A DNA stretch of 55,997 nucleotides, from assembly GCA_900316575.1 (NCBI GenBank), contig ONDJ01000011.1:1-55997 (forward strand), written 5' to 3'. Positions 9,018 to 17,575 of this stretch are shown in pieces. This DNA is from an uncultured Prevotellaceae bacterium (lineage in GTDB: Bacteria > Bacteroidota > Bacteroidia > Bacteroidales > Bacteroidaceae). Each line of letters begins with the position of its first letter. Positions within the stretch are counted from its first letter, which is position 1. The translations under genes and the position numbers were made by a program. A model generated the notes under the pieces. It made no database searches and was not told the origin of the DNA. It saw only the letters and a list, made by a program, of their open reading frames with translations.

Positions 9018-9830
9018 GTGATAGATAACAAACAACCCACAATCAACATCGTGGGAACAGGCAATGTGGCAACACGCATGGGGCTGGCTTTGGCTGAAAA
9101 TGGGTTTGCCGTACGAGACGTCTTGGCGCGCAGTGTAGCTCGTGGGCAGCAATTGGCTTCGCAGATAGAGCAAGTGTCGGGAACGGCTTGTATGGCTTGC
9201 ACAGATGCCCAGGATTTGCCCGCTTCAGAGGTGTTGATGTTTTGCGTTTCGGACGATGCTATTCATCAGCTTGCGCAGCGTTTTGCTGAGCGAGGGAAAG
9301 ACACAGTGTTTGTCCATACGGCAGGCAGTGTGTCCATGGATGTATTTGCTGGATTGGCTGGGCACTATGGTGTGGTCTATCCGTTGCAGACGCTTTCGCG
9401 TGGGCGCAGGGTAGATTTCGCGCAGGTGCCGCTATTCGTGGAAGCTTCGGACGTACAGACAGAGACGCTTTTGCTAAAAATAGCTTGCGGCATATCGCAG
9501 CGTGTTCAGATCTTGGATAGTGAGAAACGAAGAAATCTGCATTTGTCGGCAGTGTTTGCTTGCAACTTTCCCAATGCGCTCTTTGGCATTGCTGAAAAAT
9601 TGTTGGCCGATGCTCATGTGGAGCGCAGTATGCTTGAGCCGCTTATTTGCGAGACGGTGAATAAGTTCTTGGAGCGTGGAGCGATTGCTTCACAAACTGG
9701 ACCCGCCGCGCGTGCTGATAAGGGCGTGATGGGCCGACAGCGAGATATGCTCAGCCAATGTCGCGACGAACAAGCTATTTACGACGTGATTTCTCAATAT
9801 ATACTCAACCAAAGGAGTTCAAACGAATGA
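9018..9830 (+). CDS. Rossmann-fold protein with DUF2520 domain
   Basis: The 270-residue cytoplasmic protein opens with I-N-I-V-G-T-G-N-V-A-T-R-M-G, a dinucleotide-binding Rossmann motif. The pyrroline-5-carboxylate-reductase-like N-terminal domain is followed by a helical C-terminal DUF2520 domain containing H-L-S-A-V-F-A-C-N-F-P-N. The reaction is unknown. Start: GTG at 9018, because the nucleotide-binding motif begins only seven codons later and no ATG lies in frame nearby. The stop overlaps the next start as ATGA, with an AAAGGAG ribosome site just upstream, so translation is coupled to the KdsC-like gene. This pairing is one I recognise from other Bacteroidetes. Confidence 0.85.
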   Translation: MIDNKQPTINIVGTGNVATRMGLALAENGFAVRDVLARSVARGQQLASQIEQVSGTACMACTDAQDLPASEVLMFCVSDDAIHQLAQRFAERGKDTVFVHTAGSVSMDVFAGLAGHYGVVYPLQTLSRGRRVDFAQVPLFVEASDVQTETLLLKIACGISQRVQILDSEKRRNLHLSAVFACNFPNALFGIAEKLLADAHVERSMLEPLICETVNKFLERGAIASQTGPAARADKGVMGRQRDMLSQCRDEQAIYDVISQYILNQRSSNE

Positions 9831-10357
9831 AAACGGATATGCTTCCCGATTTTTCTCAAGTACGTGCCATGGCTTTTGACGTGGACGGTGTGCTGAGTGC
9901 CAATACTATTTTGCTTCCCGAAGTGGACACACAGCCCGTGCGCACTGCCAATATCAAAGACGGCTATGCCATGCAACTGGCTGTGCGTCGCGGCCTGCCC
10001 ATCGCTATTATCACGGGAGGAAAGAGTAGGGCGGTTTATCAACGCTATCGCGCGTTGGGCGTTCCCCACGTGTTTCAGAGCGTTTCCATGAAACTGCCCG
10101 TATATGAGAGCTGGCTCAACCGCATCGGACTTGAAGACAAAGATGTGCTCTTCATGGGCGACGATATTCCCGACTACGAAATTATGGCGCGTTGTGGTGT
10201 GGCATGCTGTCCTGCCGATGCCGCCGAGGAAGTCAAGGCTATAGCCCATTACGTGAGCCCAATGAACGGCGGATATGGCTGTGTGCGCGATGTGATAAGT
10301 CGTGTGTTGAAGGCACAAGGGCTGTGGATGGGCGACAAGGCCGCCTTTGGTTGGTGA
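9827..10357 (+). CDS. KdsC-like HAD phosphatase (3-deoxy-D-manno-octulosonate 8-phosphate phosphatase family)
   Basis: The 176-residue protein is a small HAD phosphatase of the cap-less KdsC type. Asp18 and Asp20 in F-D-V-D-G-V-L are the nucleophile and acid/base, I-T-G-G-K motif II, and G-D-D-I-P-D-Y-E the metal-binding motif IV. KdsC releases phosphate from Kdo-8-P in lipopolysaccharide core synthesis. Start: the ATG at 9827 overlaps the DUF2520 stop by 4 bp and follows a good ribosome site (AAAGGAG at 9811-9817). An upstream extension of the frame would run inside the previous gene and was not used. KdsA/KdsB are not nearby, so activity on another sugar phosphate remains possible. Confidence 0.87.
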   Translation: MKTDMLPDFSQVRAMAFDVDGVLSANTILLPEVDTQPVRTANIKDGYAMQLAVRRGLPIAIITGGKSRAVYQRYRALGVPHVFQSVSMKLPVYESWLNRIGLEDKDVLFMGDDIPDYEIMARCGVACCPADAAEEVKAIAHYVSPMNGGYGCVRDVISRVLKAQGLWMGDKAAFGW

Positions 10358-10399
10358 GAAAAGTTTATAATTTTTCAAGAAAGACAAACTAAAAAAACA

Positions 10400-10981
10400 G
10401 TGCTCGACAATTTATCTCAATACGACATCGTCCTTGCCAGTGCATCTCCACGCCGGCAGGAATTGCTTACGCAGCTCGACATACCCTTTCGTGTGATGAC
10501 GCTCGACGGCATTGACGAAACTTATCCCGACGGACTGACACCCGAAGGCATTGCCCGATATATCTCTTCGCACAAAGCTGAAGCCTATCGCAGCAATATG
10601 ACGCCCCAAATGCTCATCATCACTGCCGACACGATCGTGAGTATCAATGGCGAAGTGCTTGGAAAGCCTCGTGACGAAGACGATGCCGTACGAATGCTCC
10701 ACAAGTTGAGTGGAATGACGCACCAGGTGGTGACGGGGGTGACCGTGGCAACGCTCCAGCGCAAAAAGACTATAGACGTGACGACCCACGTAACATTCAG
10801 TACGCTAACAGAAGAGGAAATCACGCATTACGTAAAAACCTTTCACCCGCTCGACAAGGCTGGAGCATACGGCATACAGGAATGGATAGGTATGGCCGCC
10901 GTTGAGAACATTTCGGGCAGTTACTGGAATGTGATGGGGCTTCCTGTGCGCCAGCTCTACCGTCTCTTAAAAACTTTTTGA
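10400..10981 (+). CDS. maf: Maf family nucleoside triphosphate pyrophosphatase
   Basis: The 193-residue protein has the Maf signatures: A-S-A-S-P-R-R-Q-E-L-L near the N-terminus, I-T-A-D-T-I-V in the middle and D-K-A-G-A-Y-G-I-Q-E near residue 155. Maf/YhdE enzymes hydrolyse dTTP, UTP or modified pyrimidine nucleotides to monophosphates, a house-cleaning role in the cytoplasm. Start: GTG at 10400, which places the conserved L-A-S-A-S-P motif at the usual distance. It follows the KdsC-like gene after 42 bp and precedes a lipoprotein gene after 36 bp, so a long operon is possible. Confidence 0.92.
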   Translation: MLDNLSQYDIVLASASPRRQELLTQLDIPFRVMTLDGIDETYPDGLTPEGIARYISSHKAEAYRSNMTPQMLIITADTIVSINGEVLGKPRDEDDAVRMLHKLSGMTHQVVTGVTVATLQRKKTIDVTTHVTFSTLTEEEITHYVKTFHPLDKAGAYGIQEWIGMAAVENISGSYWNVMGLPVRQLYRLLKTF

Positions 10982-11017
10982 TGAAATAAAAACTGTCAAA
11001 CAACATAACCTTGACCT

Positions 11018-11518
11018 ATGAACAAACTGATACTTGCACTCTCAGCCTTGCTCCTGTTGCTCACAGCATGTAGCGAGCACACCAACGACGAGAAATACCG
11101 CAGCGACTGTCCTCGCTTTGCCTCAATGCAAATTTCATCAGAGGTAATTCGCGTGGGGACACCCGTGACATTTACTTGTGTGGAACGTCAAGCCGGAAAA
11201 CTCCTCGACCGCACTACATATAATTGGACTGCGTTGCCGGCTGAGAACGTCAACATCACAATCATTCAACCCGAGGGTGGTATCTATGACGGTGCTAACC
11301 CTTCGTGCACGTTTACATTCCCACAACCTGGCACTTATACCATAACATTCCAAGGCGATTACAAAGGTAGCGGTCAAGTGAACTATTTTGAAACAACTGA
11401 AATGCTTGACGACGGCGAGACTACCGCCCGCTATTCCGCCAACACTTCGACAGGGACGGGTGCCAGCCGCGACTATCTCCATGCTGTGCTGACACGCCGA
11501 GTAGTGGTGGTTTATTAG
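11018..11518 (+). CDS. Predicted lipoprotein with PKD/Ig-like fold
   Basis: The 166-residue protein has a type II signal peptide with lipobox L-T-A-C (Cys18). The mature part is rich in Thr and aromatic residues. It includes G-T-P-V-T-F-T-C and P-G-T-Y-T-I-T-F, patterns typical of PKD or Ig-like beta-sandwich domains. Function unknown; probably anchored at the outer membrane. It lies 31 bp ahead of a T9SS-tailed surface protein and upstream of a sulfatase, so it may help bind or display that machinery. That is inference from position only. Confidence 0.75.
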   Translation: MNKLILALSALLLLLTACSEHTNDEKYRSDCPRFASMQISSEVIRVGTPVTFTCVERQAGKLLDRTTYNWTALPAENVNITIIQPEGGIYDGANPSCTFTFPQPGTYTITFQGDYKGSGQVNYFETTEMLDDGETTARYSANTSTGTGASRDYLHAVLTRRVVVVY

Positions 11519-11549
11519 CTTGCGACAACAATCCAAAACCTTATATATT

Positions 11550-13385
11550 ATGAAAAAACTTCTATCAATGCTTCTTGCGTTTGTGGCTATTACCGCCGCA
11601 GCGCAAACATTGCCCGAGGAAGGAAAGGTCTATACCATTCTTTCTAAACAGTATGCGGGCATGTACATCAGCGAAGAAGCCGACGGCACCTTGGTGGTCG
11701 GTGCATTGGACAACGCGCGCCGACAGTTTTGGGAATTTGTTCCTACAGGCACCAGCGGCGTTTGGTACATTCGCAACAAAGTTACGGGCAACTACATCCA
11801 GAGCTGCAACGGAACGAACAGTAGCCAAAGTGTGATGCACACCGGAACAACGGCAGTTCCCTACTACGTAGGTGTATGCGCCAGTGGTACAAACCAAGGC
11901 TACCTGTGGTTTAGTTCGACCGACTGTGCGGGCTACAGCGACCAAAGCACATCGCCCCACGGATTGAACAAAGACGGTGCGTCGAACAATATCATCATTT
12001 GGATGGCGGGACTGAGCAACAATGGCTCACACTGGAGCTTGCAAGAGACGACTTTCACCTACGAAGTGCAGCCTTTCATGCCTTCAACGGCAGTGGGCAA
12101 GCCCAATGCACTCTACCACATGGTAAATGGAGGACAGTATGTTGCCGACAATTTGACACTCGTAGCAGCCTCTTCGGCAGAAAATCTCAGTTGGTATTTC
12201 GTAGGTACGGGCAATGCCTCGGGCGGGTATCAGATAGTAAACGCCGGAACGGGTCAGATTGTGCAGACAAGCACAAGAACCGACCGTTGGATAGTAAACG
12301 AAGATGTGGCCAACGCGGGTTATTACTTTACGTCAGCCGTTAATTCCACCGAGCGTTTTACAGCCAGTGGCGAGAGCGTCTTTACTTTCAAGTCGGCGCG
12401 TAGCAGTTTTGCCCGTCACGCTGGAATTTACGACCTGCCTTGTGGTGCTTTGAGCAATGGCATGTACGTGTCGGGGGCTACGCTTGAAGGCGATGCCGCT
12501 ACGCATCGATTGCTTTACCCCATTCGCACGCAGACGGGAACGACACGTAGCGGAACGTACGAAGCCATAGCACCTACCTCGTGGTACAAACTCGCGATGC
12601 TCGACCCAGCCGTCTTGCGCAAAGGTCGCGACTGCACCTTGACGCTGACGCTTAGTAAAGCTCTCGTAGGCGGCGAAGAAGTCTTTGCCTATTTCGACTG
12701 GGACGGCGATGGCGTGTTTGAAACGGTATATCCCATTGAAGCCGCGCGCACCATGACGCAAGTAGTCAGCGTGCCCGCTACAGCCAAAGTGGGCAAGAGC
12801 CGTATGCGCGTGCGCGTCACCTATAATGGACTCGCCGATGCTGAAGACGAAGTGCAAGGACAATGCATTGACTTCCTCCTTCAAGTAGTAGAAGATGATG
12901 GTGTGAGTGAGTTTAACGTCACGGTGCGTTCCAACGACCTCACACGCGGCACAGTAGAACTCAGTGCCGACACCGCCATTGCTACAGCCATTGGTAGTGC
13001 TTCGTTTATCTGTTGGAAAGAAGGACATCGTTTTGCCTCAGTGTCGCGCAAGTACCGCTTTGGCACTCCGACCCACGACATGAACCTTGTGGCCATCTTT
13101 GCAGCAGATGCCACTGACCCCTATGGCGAAAATGTGCTTACGGGCATTGACCGCACATTGACCGAAGACCTTGCCGAGGCCGTTGAAATAAGCTTCGCCA
13201 GCAGAGAGATTCGCGTTAGCGGAGGCGGGAAAGTCTTTGCCCTATGTCTCTACAGCACCGATGGGCAGCTTGTGCGCCAAGCAGCATCCTCTTCTCTGAG
13301 TACTGAAGGCCTGCCTGCAGGCATTTACATCGTTAAAGCCTTGACCGAAAAAAGCGGGAAATCGGCTAAAGTAAGCGTTAAGTAA
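11550..13385 (+). CDS. Secreted multidomain surface protein with GEVED-like domain and T9SS sorting tail
   Basis: The 611-residue protein starts at the ATG at 11550 (M-K-K-L-L-S-M-L-L-A-F), preferred over an upstream ATG because it opens the signal peptide. Two beta-trefoil-like regions, seen as L-Y-H-M-V-N-G-G-Q-Y-V-type repeats, come first. A segment near residues 370-445 with F-A-Y-F-D-W-D-G-D-G resembles the GEVED domain. The C-terminus (L-Y-S-T-D-G-Q-L-V-R then L-P-A-G-I-Y-I-V-K) is a type A T9SS sorting domain. The protein is therefore exported across the outer membrane and attached to the cell surface. The sulfatase follows after 29 bp; a glycan-binding partner role is plausible but not shown. 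Confidence 0.8.
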   Translation: MKKLLSMLLAFVAITAAAQTLPEEGKVYTILSKQYAGMYISEEADGTLVVGALDNARRQFWEFVPTGTSGVWYIRNKVTGNYIQSCNGTNSSQSVMHTGTTAVPYYVGVCASGTNQGYLWFSSTDCAGYSDQSTSPHGLNKDGASNNIIIWMAGLSNNGSHWSLQETTFTYEVQPFMPSTAVGKPNALYHMVNGGQYVADNLTLVAASSAENLSWYFVGTGNASGGYQIVNAGTGQIVQTSTRTDRWIVNEDVANAGYYFTSAVNSTERFTASGESVFTFKSARSSFARHAGIYDLPCGALSNGMYVSGATLEGDAATHRLLYPIRTQTGTTRSGTYEAIAPTSWYKLAMLDPAVLRKGRDCTLTLTLSKALVGGEEVFAYFDWDGDGVFETVYPIEAARTMTQVVSVPATAKVGKSRMRVRVTYNGLADAEDEVQGQCIDFLLQVVEDDGVSEFNVTVRSNDLTRGTVELSADTAIATAIGSASFICWKEGHRFASVSRKYRFGTPTHDMNLVAIFAADATDPYGENVLTGIDRTLTEDLAEAVEISFASREIRVSGGGKVFALCLYSTDGQLVRQAASSSLSTEGLPAGIYIVKALTEKSGKSAKVSVK

Positions 13386-13414
13386 ACCTCCACACCTATC
13401 CACAGAACACTATT

Positions 13415-14926
13415 ATGAATATATCACGTTTAGCTTTCCTCAGTGCAGGTGCTGCAGCCATGGCAGCCAGTGCACAGACACGCCCCAATATCCTATATAT
13501 CATGTGCGATGACTTGGGCTACGCCGACATCGGATGCTATGGCCAGCAATACATCGCAACGCCCAACCTCGACCGCATGGCGGCACAAGGTATGCGTTTC
13601 ACACAAGCCTACAGCGGTTCGCCCGTCAGTGCTCCCGCTCGTGCAACATTCATGACTGGTCAGCACACAGGACACACCCATGTGCGCGGCAACAAAGAAT
13701 ACTGGCGCGGTGTTGGCACCATGCGCTACGGCGTAGTGGATGAATACATCAAGGTAGGCCAAGAACCCTACGATCCCGACCACGTCATCATTCCTGAAAT
13801 CCTAAAGGACAACGGCTATACCACAGGTATGTTCGGCAAATGGGCAGGCGGCTATGAAGGTTCGGTTTCAACGCCCGACAAGCGCGGCATTGACGAATAC
13901 TATGGCTACATCTGCCAGTTTCAGGCCCACAGCTATTATCCCAATTTCCTCAATCGCTACAGCAAAAAGGCGGGAGATACCGAGGTGATTCGCATAGAAC
14001 TCACCGAGAATACGAAGTACCCCATGTATGGCGAGAACTATTTGAAGCGCACACAATATAGCGCCGACCTCATCCATCAGGCTGCGCTTGAGTGGCTCGA
14101 TGACCAAACGGCAGACCAGCCCTTCCTCGGTATCTTCACTTATACTCTGCCGCACGCCGAACTCATCCAACCTGAAGACTCTATACTGCTTGCATACAAA
14201 GGACACTTCTGCGTAGAAAAGAGTTTTGGAGGCGACCAAAGCTCGCGGTATATGTACACCGACATTGCCCACGCTCAGTTTGCAGCTATGGTGACACGAT
14301 TGGACGCTTACGTTGGTGAAATTATGGATAAGCTCGAAGAGAAAGGAATGGCCGACAACACCGTACTTATCTTTACGAGCGACAATGGTCCGCACGCCGA
14401 GGGTGGGGCAGATCAAGCTTTCTTCAACGTAGAGAAACTCTTGCAAGGCTTGAAGCGAAGCACCTACGAAGGTGGCATACGCATTCCCTTCATCGTGCGA
14501 TGGCCAGCCAAGATACGTCCCGGCCAAGTGAGCGACCAAATGTTTGCATTCTACGACCTTATGCCCACATTCTGCGACATAGCGGGCATAGCTAATTATG
14601 AAGCACGTTATCGCAACAACAGCGTAGAGAACGACTGGTTTGATGGTATCAGCATCTTCCCCACACTGACAGGTGAAGGCCAACAGCAACAGCACGAATA
14701 CCTTTTTTGGGAATTTCCCGAAACAAACATGATGGCTGTGCGCAAAGGCAATTGGAAACTTGTGGTTCAGAACGGGACAAGCAAACTCTTTGACCTCAGC
14801 ATAGATCTGCACGAAGACCAAGACCTATCGTCGCGCTATCCCGCTGTGCTCAGAGAGCTCAAAGCGATATGCAACGAAGCGCATGTGCCAAGCACAACGT
14901 ATAGTAATCCCACCTTGCCACAATAA
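13415..14926 (+). CDS. Exported sulfatase, Ser-type (S1 family)
   Basis: The 503-residue protein has a short signal peptide (to about residue 20) and the sulfatase opening R-P-N-I-L-Y-I-M-C-D-D-L-G-Y-A-D. The activation motif is S72-A-P-A-R-A-T-F-M-T-G, again Ser and not Cys, so an anSME-type maturase is needed. H-T-H-V-R-G and F-T-S-D-N-G-P-H supply other active-site residues. The G-K-W-A-G-G segment replaces the more common G-K-W-H-L seen in the 6567-8090 sulfatase, so the two are distinct paralogues and may act on different sulfate esters. It ends the + strand cluster beginning at 11018 and is followed by a good terminator. Confidence 0.93.
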   Translation: MNISRLAFLSAGAAAMAASAQTRPNILYIMCDDLGYADIGCYGQQYIATPNLDRMAAQGMRFTQAYSGSPVSAPARATFMTGQHTGHTHVRGNKEYWRGVGTMRYGVVDEYIKVGQEPYDPDHVIIPEILKDNGYTTGMFGKWAGGYEGSVSTPDKRGIDEYYGYICQFQAHSYYPNFLNRYSKKAGDTEVIRIELTENTKYPMYGENYLKRTQYSADLIHQAALEWLDDQTADQPFLGIFTYTLPHAELIQPEDSILLAYKGHFCVEKSFGGDQSSRYMYTDIAHAQFAAMVTRLDAYVGEIMDKLEEKGMADNTVLIFTSDNGPHAEGGADQAFFNVEKLLQGLKRSTYEGGIRIPFIVRWPAKIRPGQVSDQMFAFYDLMPTFCDIAGIANYEARYRNNSVENDWFDGISIFPTLTGEGQQQQHEYLFWEFPETNMMAVRKGNWKLVVQNGTSKLFDLSIDLHEDQDLSSRYPAVLRELKAICNEAHVPSTTYSNPTLPQ

Positions 14927-14941
14927 GTGAATATAGGCGCA

Positions 14942-14975
14942 GACTGGAGTTCTTGAAAGCACAGGAACTCCAGTC
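14942..14975 (+). terminator. Intrinsic terminator after the second sulfatase
   Basis: Perfect 11-bp stem (GACTGGAGTTC at 14942-14952 with its complement at 14965-14975) followed by GCTCGTTTTCTTG. It starts 16 bases after the sulfatase stop. Confidence 0.8.
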
Positions 14976-15031
14976 GCTCGTTTTCTTGAAACATCCTATG
15001 TCTTGAGCGCGACATACGCCCCCCTTGAATT

Positions 15032-16264
15032 ATGATAAGCCTTAAACAGTTTTCCATTTCTAAAGCAACGACCTTTCTGCGTCAGCTTTTTACAGGCACG
15101 TTCCGTCTTTTCTTCGACGAAGGCATGGGAGCGGGTGCCAAGGCACTTACTTATAGCACGTTGATGGGGGTTGTGCCCTTCCTCGCCATTCTCTTTGCCA
15201 TTGCCAAAGGATTTGGCTTGCAAGACTTCATTGACAACCAAATTCGTCAAACGTTCCCCTCAGATCCTGCAACCGTCGATACAATCATGCAGTTTGTTGG
15301 TAACTATCTTGACAATACCAAGAGCGGCGTGTTTATCGGTGTGGGTATCGTTATCTTGCTGTGGAGTTTGCTCACGCTGACCGACAGCATAGAGACTACG
15401 TTCAATAAGATCTGGCAAGTCAAGCAAGACCGTTCGCTTTCGCGAAAGATCGTTGACTACACGGCTATGGTATTCCTACTTCCCGTACTTGTCTTTGTTT
15501 CAATGGGATTTAGTGTGTTTCTCTCGACCAGCGTAGAGAACCTGCCTGATGTGCTAATGCTTCGACCTGGTGGTCGCTTGTTGGCAGGCATAGTGGGATA
15601 CGTAGTGCTCATCTTCACTTTTGTGATGCTTTATATATTCCTGCCTAACACAAAGGTGAAGTTTTCTTGTGCCTTGCTCTCAAGTGTTTTCACAGCCGTA
15701 GCCTTCGACCTTTGGCAAGATGCCTATATCGAAGTACAAAAGCTACTCACAAGCTACAACACCATTTACGGGTCTTTTGCAGCAATACCCTTGTTCATGC
15801 TTTGGTGTTTGGTTTCGTGGTACATTATACTTTTTGGAGCCACCATGACCAGCGTGTGTCAAAACAATGTGACACTCTCGGGCGAGACTACAGCTCATGA
15901 GTCGCGACGTTGCTTCAATTATCTGTGCGTGATGACAGCGGCTATTATCTGTCGCAGGTTTGTGGCACAAGAGCATGTGCCCAATGCACAAGACATAGCC
16001 CGCGAGCTCAGGCTGAGTGTGCGCGCCGTCAATCGTGTGCTTGATAAATTGCGTCGCTCTCACCTCGTCCACGAAACTACAGGTGAGCGCACTACAGGCT
16101 TTGTACCTTCTGCCGATGTGCATCAATACACCGTGGGCTATGTCCTTCAAGCACTCGACGGCGAACCCAAACCCATCAGTCAACCGCAGTGGCAACAGAT
16201 GGAAGCATATCTCCAAACCAGCCGCACTGAAGGCTTTGCCGCAACGAAACTAATAGATTTATAA
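15032..16264 (+). CDS. YihY/BrkB family membrane protein with C-terminal winged-helix-like domain
   Basis: The 410-residue protein has the YihY/BrkB core in residues ~1-285. Family motifs are G-A-K-A-L-T-Y-S-T-L-M-G-V-V-P near residue 35 and Y-G-S-F-A-A-I-P-L-F-M-L-W near residue 250, with about six membrane segments. The family was once misnamed ribonuclease BN; its transport role is unproven. After the last membrane segment a soluble tail (~290-410) contains A-Q-D-I-A-R-E-L-R-L-S-V-R-A-V-N-R-V-L, which reads as a helix-turn-helix, followed by a wing-like strand. This fusion occurs in other Bacteroidales as I remember. The gene has its own space after a terminator. Confidence 0.88.
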   Translation: MISLKQFSISKATTFLRQLFTGTFRLFFDEGMGAGAKALTYSTLMGVVPFLAILFAIAKGFGLQDFIDNQIRQTFPSDPATVDTIMQFVGNYLDNTKSGVFIGVGIVILLWSLLTLTDSIETTFNKIWQVKQDRSLSRKIVDYTAMVFLLPVLVFVSMGFSVFLSTSVENLPDVLMLRPGGRLLAGIVGYVVLIFTFVMLYIFLPNTKVKFSCALLSSVFTAVAFDLWQDAYIEVQKLLTSYNTIYGSFAAIPLFMLWCLVSWYIILFGATMTSVCQNNVTLSGETTAHESRRCFNYLCVMTAAIICRRFVAQEHVPNAQDIARELRLSVRAVNRVLDKLRRSHLVHETTGERTTGFVPSADVHQYTVGYVLQALDGEPKPISQPQWQQMEAYLQTSRTEGFAATKLIDL

Positions 16265-16277
16265 CTAAGCGAAGTTT

Positions 16278-16341
16278 ATTGGACAATATACAATTCTGCG
16301 AACGCTCAGAAGCGCAGAGGTTTAATCGTAAATTGTCCAAT
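16278..16341 (+). other. Nested hairpin downstream of the yihY-like gene
   Basis: ATTGGACAAT at 16278-16287 pairs with ATTGTCCAAT at 16332-16341. Inside, TCTGCG at 16295-16300 pairs with CGCAGA at 16313-16318. It begins 13 bases after the yihY-like stop. There is no T-run after it, so it may be an RNA-stability structure or a protein-binding palindrome rather than a terminator. Confidence 0.5.
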
Positions 16342-16444
16342 AGTCATATCGCAGTGTCCTGGAAGCGAAGTCGTCTCGTCTGCAGAGGCTATGCGAGTGG
16401 CTCAATGCCCGAGCAAAGACCTTCGTTCACGAATTTCATAAAAC

Positions 16445-16480
16445 AATCCCGCCGCAACTCTTCATTGTCGCGGCGGGATT
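16445..16480. terminator. Bidirectional terminator between convergent genes
   Basis: An 11-bp stem (AATCCCGCCGC at 16445-16455 with its complement at 16470-16480) is flanked by TGATTCTATTT on the right and TTTTATG (minus-strand reading) on the left. It lies between the + strand yihY-like gene and the - strand lipoprotein gene. Confidence 0.8.
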
Positions 16481-16524
16481 TGATTCTATTTATGCACTAA
16501 GAAGTGCGTAATAGGAGATGAGGT

Positions 16525-17526
16525 TTATTTAGCCCATTCCATGGTGAAGCCAAGTTTAACCTTGTAAGGCTGAGCAACATTCTCAACGCTAACTTTGCTA
16601 TTGAAAGTCAGCACAAGATAGTTGTTGGTGATTTTAGCATTAACGCCAAGGTCACCGCTGATGTATTTATTGGAAAGATTTGCACCATTCCAGTTGAATT
16701 TGATGTTACCTTGTGCATCAATGTTTTGAATAGTACCAACATCCATTTTACCGTTTGCATAGAGAATAGCAATTGAACCTGTGCGTGAGAGTGTGACAGT
16801 CTTGATTTGCGTGTAGCGATCAATCTCTTTGAGGTTATCAGCCATTTTCACATTCTTAAGGTCTTCTTCTTGGTCAATGCTCTGAGCAATGTAGGTAAGG
16901 TCGCTAGCGCGTTCGTTCTGATAGAACTTACCAAAAGTATCCTTGAGGTCACCACCACTAACCTGTACTTGCGTCTGGCGGATAACCCAAGTGCGGCATA
17001 CCTTTGAAACAAGGTCGGTAAGGTTGATTTGGCTTGCAAGAACTTGAGCTACGAGAGACATTACAGCATTTTGACCTACTTTGAGTGTTACGTTTTGCGG
17101 GTTGTTTGGATCGTATGAGAATTGGCCAAGTCCAGAGAGCTCATAGACGTTGTCACCTTTGTCGGTGTAGCTAACAACGGAAACGTACCACTGGTCGCTT
17201 TTCATTAAACGACTAGGTGCTTTAGGAGCCATGGAGCCTGGACGTGGATCATCGCAAGCTTCAGCACTTTCAACCAATTTGCCATCTTTACTGTAAACAA
17301 AGCCAGTGCCGTCTTCGCCAAGCTTTATGATGATCTCGCTAGCAAGACCAATGAGTTCATCAGGATTAGCTTCCTGAGTTATCTGCCACACTTGCTTAGC
17401 CAGGTCTTGCAGCTCGGGAGAAGTGAGTACTTTTCCAAGTGAGTTGTTGTCGTCATCGTCGCTTCCGCAGCTAACGAATGCGAACGGTAGAGCCATAAGG
17501 CTCAGGAGCAAAAGAAACTTTTTCAT
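16525..17526 (-). CDS. Predicted surface lipoprotein, uncharacterised
   Basis: The 333-residue protein has a lipoprotein signal peptide with lipobox V-S-C (Cys20), followed directly by G-S-D-D-D-D-N-N. An acidic run right after the lipidated Cys is the known Bacteroidetes signal that favours export of lipoproteins to the cell surface. The rest has no domain I recognise: an alpha-helical stretch (~30-70), then mixed beta content ending in alternating hydrophobic strands. It lies 49 bp downstream of the outer-membrane barrel gene and probably shares its transcript. Confidence 0.75.
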   Translation of the reverse strand: MKKFLLLLSLMALPFAFVSCGSDDDDNNSLGKVLTSPELQDLAKQVWQITQEANPDELIGLASEIIIKLGEDGTGFVYSKDGKLVESAEACDDPRPGSMAPKAPSRLMKSDQWYVSVVSYTDKGDNVYELSGLGQFSYDPNNPQNVTLKVGQNAVMSLVAQVLASQINLTDLVSKVCRTWVIRQTQVQVSGGDLKDTFGKFYQNERASDLTYIAQSIDQEEDLKNVKMADNLKEIDRYTQIKTVTLSRTGSIAILYANGKMDVGTIQNIDAQGNIKFNWNGANLSNKYISGDLGVNAKITNNYLVLTFNSKVSVENVAQPYKVKLGFTMEWAK

Positions 17527-17575
17527 TGCTTTTATGATTTAAGGGTTAATAAAAATAGATTTGTGAATGTTTCGT

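Noticed and set aside
13868-14821. Long open frame opposite the second sulfatase (over 310 codons)
   Set aside because: The opposite strand has all sulfatase motifs in order; the antisense translation is Cys/Val/His-rich and shows no family.
16525-17526. Fimbrillin/major pilin for the outer-membrane operon at 32-37 kb
   Set aside because: It is a surface lipoprotein but lacks fimbrillin-like strand patterns I could recognise and is 15 kb away with its own context.
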